Shown piece by piece: positions 1 through 7,990 of a stretch of DNA of 33,864 nt (its first letter is position 1; each line of letters opens with the position of its first letter). Source of the stretch: a virus; the IMG/VR virus record IMGVR_UViG_3300004151_000297, positions 1-33,864 of that record; one strand, 5' to 3'. The notes beneath the pieces were generated by a model. That model searched no databases. It was not told the DNA's origin and saw only the letters and a program-made list of their open reading frames with translations. Both the position numbers and the translations under genes were made by a program.

Positions 1-819
1 AGAGCCTTGCAGAATATATGTCTTGCTTTCATCCGTGCGTATGCACACGTCACCCGTTTCAGCAACCAAAGCTAACATAGCGCCCTCGGTATTAACAACA
101 AAAGTATCCGTAACCGCAATAGCCGGAATTTGCGAGGGAGTCAGCTTACCCCCGGTTAAGGTTGCAATATCCGAACCCATCATTGAGAGTAAATCAGATA
201 AAGCCTGTGATGCTGTTTCTTTGCTTTCATAAGCATTGCTCTCACTGCCTTTTGCGTTATCCTCACTTTGCTTTGCAACTTGTTCACTCGCTAAGGCTTT
301 AACCGCACTCTGCAGGGCTTCGGCAGCTTTGGCAATAACGGTTTGTGTATTTTGTGCAACTTCTGCTCTGTCAGCTTCAACCTCTGATGCTGTAGCGGTT
401 ACGTCCATTTGTATTGCTGTAACCCTCTGCTCCATCTGCTCAAATTCGGATGGCAGAGGAGATGGGAAATAGTCCGTTGCGTTGATGCTATTTTTAACAT
501 TCAAGCTATCTATGTTACTGTGCCACTTTTCCCCATCATCATTAAACGCCCGGAGCTGTATATCCAACAGCCCATTTTCAGCAATATGCCCTTGCAACAC
601 TTCCCACATTAATATTACTTTGTCAGCCTCTACAGTTTTAACAAGGTCAACAATCTGAGTGCTTCCGGTCATGGTTTTAAGGTCTAACTTAAAATCAAAA
701 TCAAACAGCCCTATTTCCGTTATTTCAAACTGCCTTATTTCAATTTTATTATCGCCTACAAAGCCTATATTGACATCAGATGGTGGTATATCTAATATCC
801 TATCTTTTACACTTATCAT
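1..819 (-). CDS. Tail fibre / baseplate upper protein, 3' end outside window
   Basis: The frame is open from ATG at 819 to the window edge (273 codons), so the C-terminus is missing. The N-terminal 110 residues or so resemble the baseplate-attachment domain of BppU-like proteins of Gram-positive phages. Residues 120-205 are an Ala/Glu/Ser-rich coiled coil with repeated 'SE..A' spacing, typical of a trimeric fibre shaft. After it comes a fibre module with 'LTPSQIPAIAV' and 'ETGDVCIRTDESKTYIL', a motif type I know from phage fibres. It is the last gene seen in the minus-strand tail operon, 11 bp after the collar-domain fibre gene. Its likely role is linking the receptor-binding tip to the baseplate. 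The exact family is uncertain; a structural fibre role is fairly secure. Confidence 0.7.
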   Translation of the reverse strand, partial: MISVKDRILDIPPSDVNIGFVGDNKIEIRQFEITEIGLFDFDFKLDLKTMTGSTQIVDLVKTVEADKVILMWEVLQGHIAENGLLDIQLRAFNDDGEKWHSNIDSLNVKNSINATDYFPSPLPSEFEQMEQRVTAIQMDVTATASEVEADRAEVAQNTQTVIAKAAEALQSAVKALASEQVAKQSEDNAKGSESNAYESKETASQALSDLLSMMGSDIATLTGGKLTPSQIPAIAVTDTFVVNTEGAMLALVAETGDVCIRTDESKTYILQGS

Positions 820-830
820 ACCTTTACCCC

Positions 831-1769
831 CTATTTAGCCAAACACATATATCTAAGTGTAATGTATGGCTGTAAATTATTGTGAGCCTGTCCTCCGCCT
901 GAGTTTGATGATTGTATATTTTTCTGATATGCGTCTGCATAAGAGTCTGTAAGACCTACATTGAGATAATTTTCTTGAACTAATGCACTTACATTATGCG
1001 TATGCGAAGGCATCTCATCAATTGTAAGTGTATGCTTCTTCTCGCCCCCGATTTCACCAAGCGCATCAAATTCAGATTGCGCCGCATCTAATCCCACTAT
1101 CACCTTGCCTTTAAGGTTCGGCACATTAAATGTGGTGCTGCCGTCCCCTGCTCCATAGGTTGTTCCCAAAATAGCAAAAAGTGCCGCATAAGTGGTTCGG
1201 CTTACAGCCTGTCCCTCAAGCCATATGCAGTTTGCATTTGGCAGGGTGTTACTCATCCAAGGCAGAGGCACACCAAAAGGAAAACTGCTAATGTTTGCAA
1301 CCTTGGTATCTGTATAACCCTTTGCAGTATTTAAAGCAGCGGTTGCCTTAGCCTGTGCACCATCAGAAGTCTCTTTTGCATTCCATTCGCTTCTTTCGGC
1401 GGCAGTAATATGTATAGTTTCTAAACTTGCATGAAAACTTAATGAATTAACATTCGTATTCCACATATCTTTTTCGTCAGAAGTTACATGTTTGAAGGTA
1501 TCATTTTTATGCGTGTTCATTGCTTCAAGTGTTACGGCAGGAGCTTCCCACCAATTGGCTTTTCCTGTGATAGCCTTAATCCTATTTGCAAGCCACCCCA
1601 ACACAACATTAACCTTTTCCTTTTGGTTTGTTGTGGGTGGTGCGGTTGATTGCGAAACCTCCGGTGTTAACGCCTCATCAATTACGTCAAAATTCTCACA
1701 TAAGCTTGGCAAATCAGCATTATCAGCATCTTCCAATTGTTTTAAATTGTAATTAGTTGTATATTTCAT
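831..1769 (-). CDS. Tail fibre protein with phage tail collar domain
   Basis: This 312-residue protein has an N-terminal region of about 180 residues that looks like a fibre shaft or assembly part. It then carries a phage tail collar domain: 'PLPWMSNTLPNANCIWLEGQ', then 'YAALFAILGTTYGAGDGSTTF', then 'VPNLKGKVIVGLD'. The following 'IDEMPSHTHNVSA' is the conserved His-rich turn seen in collar-type fibres, where such His residues can bind metal. The C-terminus ends 'NNLQPYITLRYMCLAK', the usual end of this family. It probably forms a distal receptor-binding fibre. It lies between the XkdU-like protein and the BppU-like protein, the normal place for fibres in PBSX-type tails. A good ribosome site (AGGAGG-like) precedes ATG 1769. 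Confidence 0.85.
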   Translation of the reverse strand: MKYTTNYNLKQLEDADNADLPSLCENFDVIDEALTPEVSQSTAPPTTNQKEKVNVVLGWLANRIKAITGKANWWEAPAVTLEAMNTHKNDTFKHVTSDEKDMWNTNVNSLSFHASLETIHITAAERSEWNAKETSDGAQAKATAALNTAKGYTDTKVANISSFPFGVPLPWMSNTLPNANCIWLEGQAVSRTTYAALFAILGTTYGAGDGSTTFNVPNLKGKVIVGLDAAQSEFDALGEIGGEKKHTLTIDEMPSHTHNVSALVQENYLNVGLTDSYADAYQKNIQSSNSGGGQAHNNLQPYITLRYMCLAK

Positions 1770-1779
1770 TATAACCCTC

Positions 1780-2304
1780 CTATAAATCTTCGTTTAAAAG
1801 CTCATAGCACGTCTTTGCTTTAATTTCTAAAGCAGTAAAACCCTTGACCATAAGGCAGGTGTTATATAAAAACACATAAACCACCGCCAAATGTGCAGGC
1901 TTAATGCTTTCCACTGCCTTTTGAAAATCCTCAACATTGGGCGGTCTGCCAATTGTGCTCACAAATTTAATTGTAATACTATAATCGGCATAATTTTCAA
2001 CCACATCCACAATTCCGTTATCAAAAGAAAGCGCAACGTTTTTTATTTGCTCTTTGGTAGTAGTGCCTACACCACGCAAACGGCTTATAATTCTTGTTCG
2101 CCGAATTGCATTGCTTAAGGCTGTATCGACAGATAAACCCACATCATTTTCATGCAGTGTAAGAGTGCCTGTTGCCGAATTAACAAAAAACTGATTGCTT
2201 GTATCAGCCTCATTTGTATCGCAAAGGTTAAGCTCAATTTGAAGCGCATCTAATAAAGCATTCATCACAGCAGAATTTTTATAATAGCCCGGCAGTTTAA
2301 GCAA
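1780..2304 (-). CDS. XkdU-like baseplate wedge protein (DUF2313 type)
   Basis: This 174-residue protein is placed directly after the baseplate J-like protein, with an 8-bp overlap, as in PBSX (xkdT-xkdU) and in P2/Mu-like tails (J-I). It begins 'MLKLPGYYKNSAVMNALLDALQ', which resembles the YmfQ/DUF2313 family, and has an 'IRRTRIISRLRGVGTTTKEQIK' central segment and a 'IKPAHLAVVYVF' C-terminal segment, both typical of that family. Its expected role is attaching the baseplate wedge to tail fibres. Function is assigned from order and these motifs together. Confidence 0.8.
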   Translation of the reverse strand: MLKLPGYYKNSAVMNALLDALQIELNLCDTNEADTSNQFFVNSATGTLTLHENDVGLSVDTALSNAIRRTRIISRLRGVGTTTKEQIKNVALSFDNGIVDVVENYADYSITIKFVSTIGRPPNVEDFQKAVESIKPAHLAVVYVFLYNTCLMVKGFTALEIKAKTCYELLNEDL

Positions 2305-3325
2305 GAGTAATCACTCCCATCACAGGCACTTCGTTTTCGTCCACAGCAACGTTTAAAATACCACCATTGATAGTTAGGTCAGTATAGTCCAAAACACCGC
2401 TGACGGATAAAATTGCACCGCCTATCTTTGCATATGATATATAATCCTGCTCAAATGCCACTTGCTTTATATAATTTTCAATCGCAATGGAAACCGAAGG
2501 AGTAACCGCTTCAACAGAAGATGTGGAAGCCAACACCAAAGTTGCACTAACGTTAATTGCAAGTGGCACAGCGCTTTCAACGGTTATGTCTGCACCAACA
2601 GGGCGCTTGCTTTCGATGTATTCGGCAACATCAGAAATAAGCTCCGCACTTGCAGCACATTTTGCGGAATTAATAATAATAACCTTAACAGTGCCGGCAC
2701 CGTCCCACAAAGGCAGAACCTTAACATCACCAACACCGCTCATTTCCTTTGCCCAATTAACATAATCCTGCTTATTCCCACTTGTTGCAGGAGTGCTGAC
2801 CTTTTCAAAATATCGCACTCGAAGTTCGTCATCAGTTTCAGCATCATACCCACCGCTTGTGGCAGTTGTATTTGTAACCGCTGTTATTCCGGTCAGAGTA
2901 ACAGGGAAACTCTTAATGCTGCCAATCGGCACATTGCCAATTGTTCCGGCAGTATCACATAGTATATCCGCATCAACGCTTCCACCCTCACCGATTGTTA
3001 CTTCTTCAACAATTGAAAACACAACATTGTCAGATGCCACCTTGCTACCAACCAAAATAATGGATCCGCTTATGCCTGATAAAGTAACAATGCCATGCGC
3101 AAAGGTTGCCGCCTTTCGTGTAATGCCCTGCTCCGCAACTTTACGGTCTAAATATTCGCCCTTGGCTGTTAGTGCGAATCCCTGTGTCAAAATTTGTTCC
3201 AACTTTTCATTAATCGCATCAAGCTCCTCCGCCATGGGCTTGCTGACATCATAAAAAAAAGAGCCTACGCTCTTGTCAAAAACATCGGAAATATTGCTAA
3301 GTATCCTATTTAAAACCTCACCCAT
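2297..3325 (-). CDS. Baseplate J-like protein (XkdT type)
   Basis: This 342-residue baseplate wedge component of contractile tails has the usual family length. The N-terminus has the 'GSFFYDVSKPMAEELDAINEKL' helix, followed by the 'GEYLDRKVAEQGITRK' segment that is characteristic of Baseplate_J proteins. The core has the expected beta-rich 'GTIGNVPIGSI' and 'GGYDAETDDELRVRYFEK' motifs, the latter being the family signature (GG.d.EtDe.lR.R). It overlaps the upstream XkdS-like gene by 1 bp and the downstream XkdU-like gene by 8 bp, so translation is probably coupled. Confidence 0.93.
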   Translation of the reverse strand: MGEVLNRILSNISDVFDKSVGSFFYDVSKPMAEELDAINEKLEQILTQGFALTAKGEYLDRKVAEQGITRKAATFAHGIVTLSGISGSIILVGSKVASDNVVFSIVEEVTIGEGGSVDADILCDTAGTIGNVPIGSIKSFPVTLTGITAVTNTTATSGGYDAETDDELRVRYFEKVSTPATSGNKQDYVNWAKEMSGVGDVKVLPLWDGAGTVKVIIINSAKCAASAELISDVAEYIESKRPVGADITVESAVPLAINVSATLVLASTSSVEAVTPSVSIAIENYIKQVAFEQDYISYAKIGGAILSVSGVLDYTDLTINGGILNVAVDENEVPVMGVITLA

Positions 3326-3759
3326 TATAAAATCACCTCATTCCCAAAAGTAGTGCCATCATTTAAAACAACCTTAAAGGTAACATTAGCACCGGATGTT
3401 AACCGCTCAATACTAAAATCTGAAACGCCTGCGATTTGAGGATGTTGCCGAAGTGCATCTTCAATTTCACGCCGAAGCTCACTCTCGGCAAACTCGATAC
3501 TGTAATTATTGCCAATAATCAAATCTTCTATTGACGTGCCATAATCAGTTCCATCATAAATGCTGTATCTGCCCTTTTCGGTGCGCAGTATCTTCTCAAT
3601 CCACATCTTAATTGCGGTTTCATCGTCACAAGTTACCATTTTCCCATCTTGAATCACAAAATCACCGGAAGTAAAATCAAATAAAAAAGACGTACCAAGT
3701 TTTAAACTGCTATCCTTCTGCAGAGTAACCGGCACATCCGTTGTTTGTGGAAACATCAC
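3325..3759 (-). CDS. XkdS-like baseplate protein (DUF2634, gp25-like)
   Basis: This 144-residue protein contains 'DFTSGDFVIQDGKMVTCDDETAIKMWIEKILRTEKGRY', the DUF2634 core (read here from residues 29-66), followed by 'GTDYGTSIEDLIIG'. These proteins relate to T4 gp25-type wedge components. It sits between the XkdR-like and baseplate J-like genes, as in PBSX. It overlaps its upstream neighbour by 4 bp and starts right at the end of that gene. Confidence 0.88.
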   Translation of the reverse strand: MMFPQTTDVPVTLQKDSSLKLGTSFLFDFTSGDFVIQDGKMVTCDDETAIKMWIEKILRTEKGRYSIYDGTDYGTSIEDLIIGNNYSIEFAESELRREIEDALRQHPQIAGVSDFSIERLTSGANVTFKVVLNDGTTFGNEVIL

Positions 3760-4001
3760 TGAACCACCCCAATCAATATAAATTTTTGGTTGTTAGCATA
3801 AGGAAGGAGCACAACCTCACGCCCAACGTCCTCCTCCGTCAGCACCACACAGCTTTTAATTTGCGATTCCACAAGAATAATCTTTTCACCAACACGAATT
3901 TTAATGTTTTCCACATCCAAAACAGTGCCAAACATAGGCGAATAATCCCTGTTATTTTCCCTCTGCTTTAAAAGCATTGCAAGTTCCGTTATACCGCTCA
4001 C
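3756..4001 (-). CDS. XkdR-like baseplate protein (DUF2577)
   Basis: The open frame extends upstream to 4028, but the best start is GTG at 4001. It is preceded by a run of seven G about 5 nt upstream, and the protein then begins 'MSGITELAMLLKQR', matching the usual N-terminus of DUF2577 proteins. This gives 81 residues. The extra upstream codons fall inside a terminator hairpin (4011-4050) and are unlikely to be coding. Family members are small OB-like baseplate proteins upstream of DUF2634 genes. In PBSX-type tails this gene directly follows xkdQ; here a 2.5-kb SIR2 gene has been inserted between them. Confidence 0.8.
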   Translation of the reverse strand: MSGITELAMLLKQRENNRDYSPMFGTVLDVENIKIRVGEKIILVESQIKSCVVLTEEDVGREVVLLPYANNQKFILIGVVQ

Positions 4002-4010
4002 AAAATCCCC

Positions 4011-4050
4011 CCCAAACAAAAAAGACACATACCGTTAGGTTTGTGTCTTT
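4011..4050 (-). terminator. Intrinsic terminator after the SIR2-NTPase gene
   Basis: A perfect 9-bp stem (4021-4029 with 4042-4050, AAAGACACA/TGTGTCTTT) carries an inner ACC/GGT extension. Read on the minus strand it is followed by TTTGTTT, making a U-rich tail. It lies about 85 bp after the SIR2 gene stop and just before the ribosome site of the XkdR-like gene, so it separates the inserted gene from the downstream baseplate genes. Confidence 0.72.
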
Positions 4051-4134
4051 GATCTATTTTATTGTCTTTCTTATAATACTCATAATGGCTGGTTCAATAT
4101 TATGCAACAAAATGAATTAGCAGTTTGTTTACAT

Positions 4135-6492
4135 TTATTCTCTATTATAATATTCTGATTGTATTGTCTCTAGTTTATTTTTTAATCTTTTTGCTTTATC
4201 TACTATAGAACAATCATATGTGCCATTTTCAATAACATATTTGCAAACACTAATGATTACATTATAGCTGTTTCTTCTCATTCTTCCTCCACGCAATTCA
4301 TTATTTAAATATCTCTGGTTTCTGTTATAATAGTTTGAAAAAGCAGCTTCATACCCTCTTTGTATACATTCAATATGTTTTTCTTTGTTGTCGCTTTCAT
4401 CATCTAAAAGACTACAAACATAGCCACAAATTAAAGAAATTGTTAATGAAGATTTCAATTTCATATTATAATCGCCATCAAAGTATGCTTTTTTAGCATA
4501 TTGATATGCCTCATATAATTTGTTAATATCATCAGATGATATTCGATAAATACTTTTTGCTCTTTGTAGCCAATAATCTGGACTATCACATAACAGTTCT
4601 TCTAATGAATTATAAACTTCAAAAATAAGGCTTCCAGCACCACTTTTACCACCAAATATTTGGTTTAATGTATCAAATAAAATTACATTTATATATATTC
4701 TTTCTCGAAAAAGATCATCTTTCAATTTTATTACAATATACTTAATTATATCTATAATATCATTTTTTTTGTTGTTTTGTACTAGCTCTAGAATGACCAT
4801 TTTACTATTGTATATAATTTTTGTTGACGAATGACTTGCTTTTTCTTCTACTTCAGTGGGAACTTCTTCTACTAGTATTTGAAAGTTATTAAGGAAACCA
4901 TTAATATAGTCTGGCATAATATCTAATGCAATTGCATCAGAATAATAAATTTTATCATTTACAGCTAAAAGAAATAATAGAACTTGTTCCGCAAAATTTG
5001 CTTTATTTGAAAATTCATTTAGCATTGGCACTCTTATTTTTTGTTCTTTAGATAGTTTTTGTAAATAGTCTAAGTTTGTTTGAAATTTATTTCTTCTGAT
5101 CAATCCATATCTGTCAATAGTATAATTAAATTTTTCAAGTTCATATTCATCAAAATAACTTTGTAATTCAACTAACCCCGCATCTAACGCTCCAATTATA
5201 TAGTTATCATTGCTATTGGTTGATATTAAAATTTTATTTTTATTTTCTTTAATAATATCTTTGCTAGCACTAATTAATTTGTACACATCTGGAGAAATAG
5301 AATTACTATCAAATATAAACAGTGAATTGTTTTTCTGTAATAATTCTTTTATATAATAACTATCTAATTGTATTTGTGAAGTGAAAAAGTACGTTTCAAA
5401 TCTATTAAAATATTCATATATTGTAGCCAGCAAGTACGTTTTACCACTAAAGCGTCTACCTTTTAATACTACACAATCATATAATTCAAGTTGTTCTGAT
5501 ATATTTTGCATTACACTTCTTGCAATATGCATTTCAATCTTATAAAATACATTGTTTTTAGAATCATATATACTTCTTCCTGAAAAACACTCAATTGCCC
5601 TACTATTTTCATCAATTTTTTCAATTTTTATATTTGCATATTTATTTCCCTTATAATTATGGTCTGACAGACTGTTATAATATTGCTCAATAAATTTCTT
5701 ATAAAACAAATCAAAGTCGTTTACAATAATAACTTCATTGACCCCATGAGATAATAGTAACTTTTGTTGTTTGTAAGTCGGTTTTTCTTTTCTAATTACT
5801 GCCCTAATATTGTTGCTATTTTCAGGTAGTTGTTCAAATATAAACTTAAGATCAGGCTCATTACACATACTACATCCAATAAATATAATATTGTTTTTCA
5901 TGTAATCATTTGTAATATTATTTAAAAAATCCAAATTATGTTTACTTTTAATACTATTAATGTATTGAGAAGTTCTAAAAACAATATTTTCTTCATCATA
6001 GTTTGTTTCATATTTAGCATCACCATGTATTTTGTATAAATATTTAGAAGCATTATAATTCTTCTTTAATTTTTTATATGGTAATATTGGTGTAAATTCC
6101 CCTGTGTTTTCTATTCCATCATCTACATTAATGGTGTATGCATATGGCCAGTTAATCTTTAAAAATGTTTTTTTATAGTCCTCAATAGTTACGTTAATAA
6201 AATAATTACTTAAAAAATTACTTTGCTCCTTTTCTGTTACACTTTCAAAGAAAAGATCAGATGTTTCGTTGAAATTATCACTTAATTCATCTTTTGTTAT
6301 TTTTCCATCACATGAATTTAAAATAATTTTATTCATAATTTCTGTGGCTTGTTTACCATCTGGAACTTTTTTTCTAAAAGCTCTACACCCTACAGTAAAA
6401 CCAGAACCAAAAAATGGGATTAGCTGTCTGCTAATTGCAAGTGACACTAATTGTTTTATTCCTTCATTTTGGTCTAATATCTTTATATTCAT
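4135..6492 (-). CDS. SIR2-domain / P-loop NTPase (STAND-like) protein, candidate anti-phage effector
   Basis: This 785-residue protein is not a phage structural protein. The N-terminal 270 residues form a SIR2-like fold: 'FFGSGFT' (28-33) as the nucleotide-binding loop, 'TINVDD' (120-125) with the usual catalytic Asn at 122, 'KIHGD' (154-158) with His156, and 'IFIGCSMCNEPD' (203-214). Residues 345-352 (GRRFSGKT) are a Walker A motif, 'LFIFDS' (391-396) a likely Walker B, and 'ILISTNSN' (421-428) a sensor-like strand. The C-terminal third is helical and TPR-like. SIR2 plus NTPase plus repeat sensor is the architecture of known defence ATPases that destroy NAD on phage infection (SIR2-STAND, Avs-like). 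The exact subfamily is unknown to me. It is visibly AT-richer than its neighbours, and has its own promoter (6575-6603), ribosome site (GGGGGAG) and terminator (4011-4050), so it looks like a moron inserted between xkdQ-like and xkdR-like genes. Confidence 0.82.
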   Translation of the reverse strand: MNIKILDQNEGIKQLVSLAISRQLIPFFGSGFTVGCRAFRKKVPDGKQATEIMNKIILNSCDGKITKDELSDNFNETSDLFFESVTEKEQSNFLSNYFINVTIEDYKKTFLKINWPYAYTINVDDGIENTGEFTPILPYKKLKKNYNASKYLYKIHGDAKYETNYDEENIVFRTSQYINSIKSKHNLDFLNNITNDYMKNNIIFIGCSMCNEPDLKFIFEQLPENSNNIRAVIRKEKPTYKQQKLLLSHGVNEVIIVNDFDLFYKKFIEQYYNSLSDHNYKGNKYANIKIEKIDENSRAIECFSGRSIYDSKNNVFYKIEMHIARSVMQNISEQLELYDCVVLKGRRFSGKTYLLATIYEYFNRFETYFFTSQIQLDSYYIKELLQKNNSLFIFDSNSISPDVYKLISASKDIIKENKNKILISTNSNDNYIIGALDAGLVELQSYFDEYELEKFNYTIDRYGLIRRNKFQTNLDYLQKLSKEQKIRVPMLNEFSNKANFAEQVLLFLLAVNDKIYYSDAIALDIMPDYINGFLNNFQILVEEVPTEVEEKASHSSTKIIYNSKMVILELVQNNKKNDIIDIIKYIVIKLKDDLFRERIYINVILFDTLNQIFGGKSGAGSLIFEVYNSLEELLCDSPDYWLQRAKSIYRISSDDINKLYEAYQYAKKAYFDGDYNMKLKSSLTISLICGYVCSLLDDESDNKEKHIECIQRGYEAAFSNYYNRNQRYLNNELRGGRMRRNSYNVIISVCKYVIENGTYDCSIVDKAKRLKNKLETIQSEYYNRE

Positions 6493-6533
6493 TTAAACTC
6501 CCCCTTTATTTACCGTTATTCGACACAACCAAC

Positions 6534-6554
6534 AATTTACCGAAACTGTAAATT
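6534..6554. repeat. 7-bp inverted repeat in the leader of the SIR2-NTPase gene
   Basis: AATTTAC and GTAAATT are separated by 7 nt. They lie downstream of the -10 element at 6575 and upstream of the start codon, so this could be an operator or an mRNA hairpin. The sequence alone does not decide between them. Confidence 0.4.
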
Positions 6555-6574
6555 ATATAAATAATACTCACATA

Positions 6575-6603
6575 ATTATATCCCATAATTATACAAAAAG
6601 CAA
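6575..6603 (-). promoter_or_regulatory. Sigma-A-type promoter for the SIR2-NTPase gene
   Basis: On the minus strand, TTGCTT (6603-6598) and TATAAT (6580-6575) are separated by 17 bp. It lies between the xkdQ-like stop and the SIR2 start, so the gene can be transcribed independently of the late operon, for example in the lysogen. Confidence 0.7.
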
Positions 6604-6618
6604 CATATATTTACAAAT

Positions 6619-7581
6619 TCACAACCTCACCTCAATCTTCACCTTATGCACACCATTCACAATGGAATGTGCGGCACTCGCTATGATATAGGCTTTGCCC
6701 TCAATCTCAATTTCATAGCCTGCCCTGGTGTAGCTGTCAACAGCCTCTATCATTTCAAAGTTGTATGTCTCTTTAATTTTGGAAAGCTCCGCAAGCCTCC
6801 TGTCAGCCAATGCCTTTGGGGAAATGGTTGCTTTATCCTCAATCTTTTCAACCTCCTGCAAAAGCCCGTATTTTTCAATTGAAGCATTATCCTTTGCAAT
6901 GGCAAGGTTAACAAATATATCTTCCTTACCAAGAATAATTCTAACACTGTTTTTCATGTCCTCAATAGAGGTCGAATGGCTAACTGACCCCTTATAATCA
7001 GGGGAATAAATAAGAGGCATATTGTCGGATATCCTAAACTCAGGATATGCCTTTAAATCACCCAAACGGTAAACCCTAAGCCCCTTTGGTGTAACATCAA
7101 AATTATAAGCATACCCGGTGGATGCAGAGGCAAGCTCCAAAACATCTCGCATAATATCTGATATTGTCTTATCCATATATATTTTAGAAACACTATAAGG
7201 AATATCACAAATATCGTCAATAGCAATGTTAAAATCACTGCACAGCTTATTGATAACCTTGTCTGCACGCATATTATTAAACTGATATGTCTCCTTGCTT
7301 TTGTTAAGATAAAACCCAAAATCACACACAGTATATTTATTAGTTTTCCTATCCCCATCATCACAAGTGATAATAATGCCCTTAAATATATCCTCGTTTG
7401 TTTTAAGGATTATAATGTCACCGCAAACAGGCAGCACACCGCCAAAATACTGCGCATCACTTTTTGCAACCTCAAAACTAAGGGTAACAGCAAGCTCCGC
7501 AATAGTAGATTGCCAAGAAGGCGCACCGCAAATTGCAGTGATATCATACCATGCGCCATTAGTGTAACTTAAAATGTTCAT
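6619..7581 (-). CDS. XkdQ-like tail hub protein
   Basis: This 320-residue protein resembles XkdQ, the baseplate hub protein of PBSX-type tails (gpD/gp27-like). It has an N-terminal beta-rich segment followed by 'SKETYQFNNMRADKVINKLC', and a middle segment 'YNFDVTPKGLRVYRLG', both typical. The C-terminus 'YEIEIEGKAYIIASAAHSI' with 'KVKIEVRL' matches the beta-rich hub end. It overlaps the upstream XkdP-like gene by 4 bp. Downstream the normal order is broken by the SIR2 gene. Confidence 0.85.
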   Translation of the reverse strand: MNILSYTNGAWYDITAICGAPSWQSTIAELAVTLSFEVAKSDAQYFGGVLPVCGDIIILKTNEDIFKGIIITCDDGDRKTNKYTVCDFGFYLNKSKETYQFNNMRADKVINKLCSDFNIAIDDICDIPYSVSKIYMDKTISDIMRDVLELASASTGYAYNFDVTPKGLRVYRLGDLKAYPEFRISDNMPLIYSPDYKGSVSHSTSIEDMKNSVRIILGKEDIFVNLAIAKDNASIEKYGLLQEVEKIEDKATISPKALADRRLAELSKIKETYNFEMIEAVDSYTRAGYEIEIEGKAYIIASAAHSIVNGVHKVKIEVRL

Positions 7582-7979
7582 ACGCTCACCAACCTAAACT
7601 CACCAAATGTAATGCTGTAATATAAATCACCGTCACGCCCAACCTTATATTCAAAGCTGTCAACGCTCACCGCCATGTTAATAGGTGTGTCGGTAATAAC
7701 AATCCGAATCGGCAGCTTAGCCTCAATCCACTTGTCAATTATGTAAGCATACTCAAATCCTTTGTAGCTTCTGTCCCTCAAAAACGTGTAATCTCTTGTA
7801 GGGAAAAAACTACTGAAAGAAATGGTTTTAAGTCCGGGAACGCCAATCAGCTTTAATTCCCCTTGGGATGCTGTATCAAAGGTTTCATTCTTCTGTGGCT
7901 TACTAACGGTAAATTCAGCAGGAAGCACAGGAAGTTTTAAAACCTCTGCCCTGTTATTAACACTTAAATAGATATCCAA
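7578..7979 (-). CDS. XkdP-like tail protein, no LysM domain
   Basis: This 133-residue protein begins 'MDIYLSVNNRAEVLKLPVLP' and contains 'LKTISFSSFFPTRDYTFL', both typical of the N-terminal part of XkdP/gp53-type proteins, which link the tape measure and hub. Bacillus XkdP carries a C-terminal LysM domain. Here the protein stops at the 'YYSITFGEFRLVSV' segment and has none, a common short form. It lies between the tape measure and the XkdQ-like gene as expected. Confidence 0.8.
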   Translation of the reverse strand: MDIYLSVNNRAEVLKLPVLPAEFTVSKPQKNETFDTASQGELKLIGVPGLKTISFSSFFPTRDYTFLRDRSYKGFEYAYIIDKWIEAKLPIRIVITDTPINMAVSVDSFEYKVGRDGDLYYSITFGEFRLVSV

Positions 7980-7990
7980 AACAGCACCCC

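Noticed and set aside
2462-2962. Plus-strand 166-codon open frame
   Set aside because: Antisense of the baseplate J-like gene, which has strong family motifs.
4135-6492. Classical sirtuin deacetylase
   Set aside because: There are no zinc-binding Cys pairs of sirtuins, and the protein is fused to an NTPase; the NADase-type SIR2 reading fits better.
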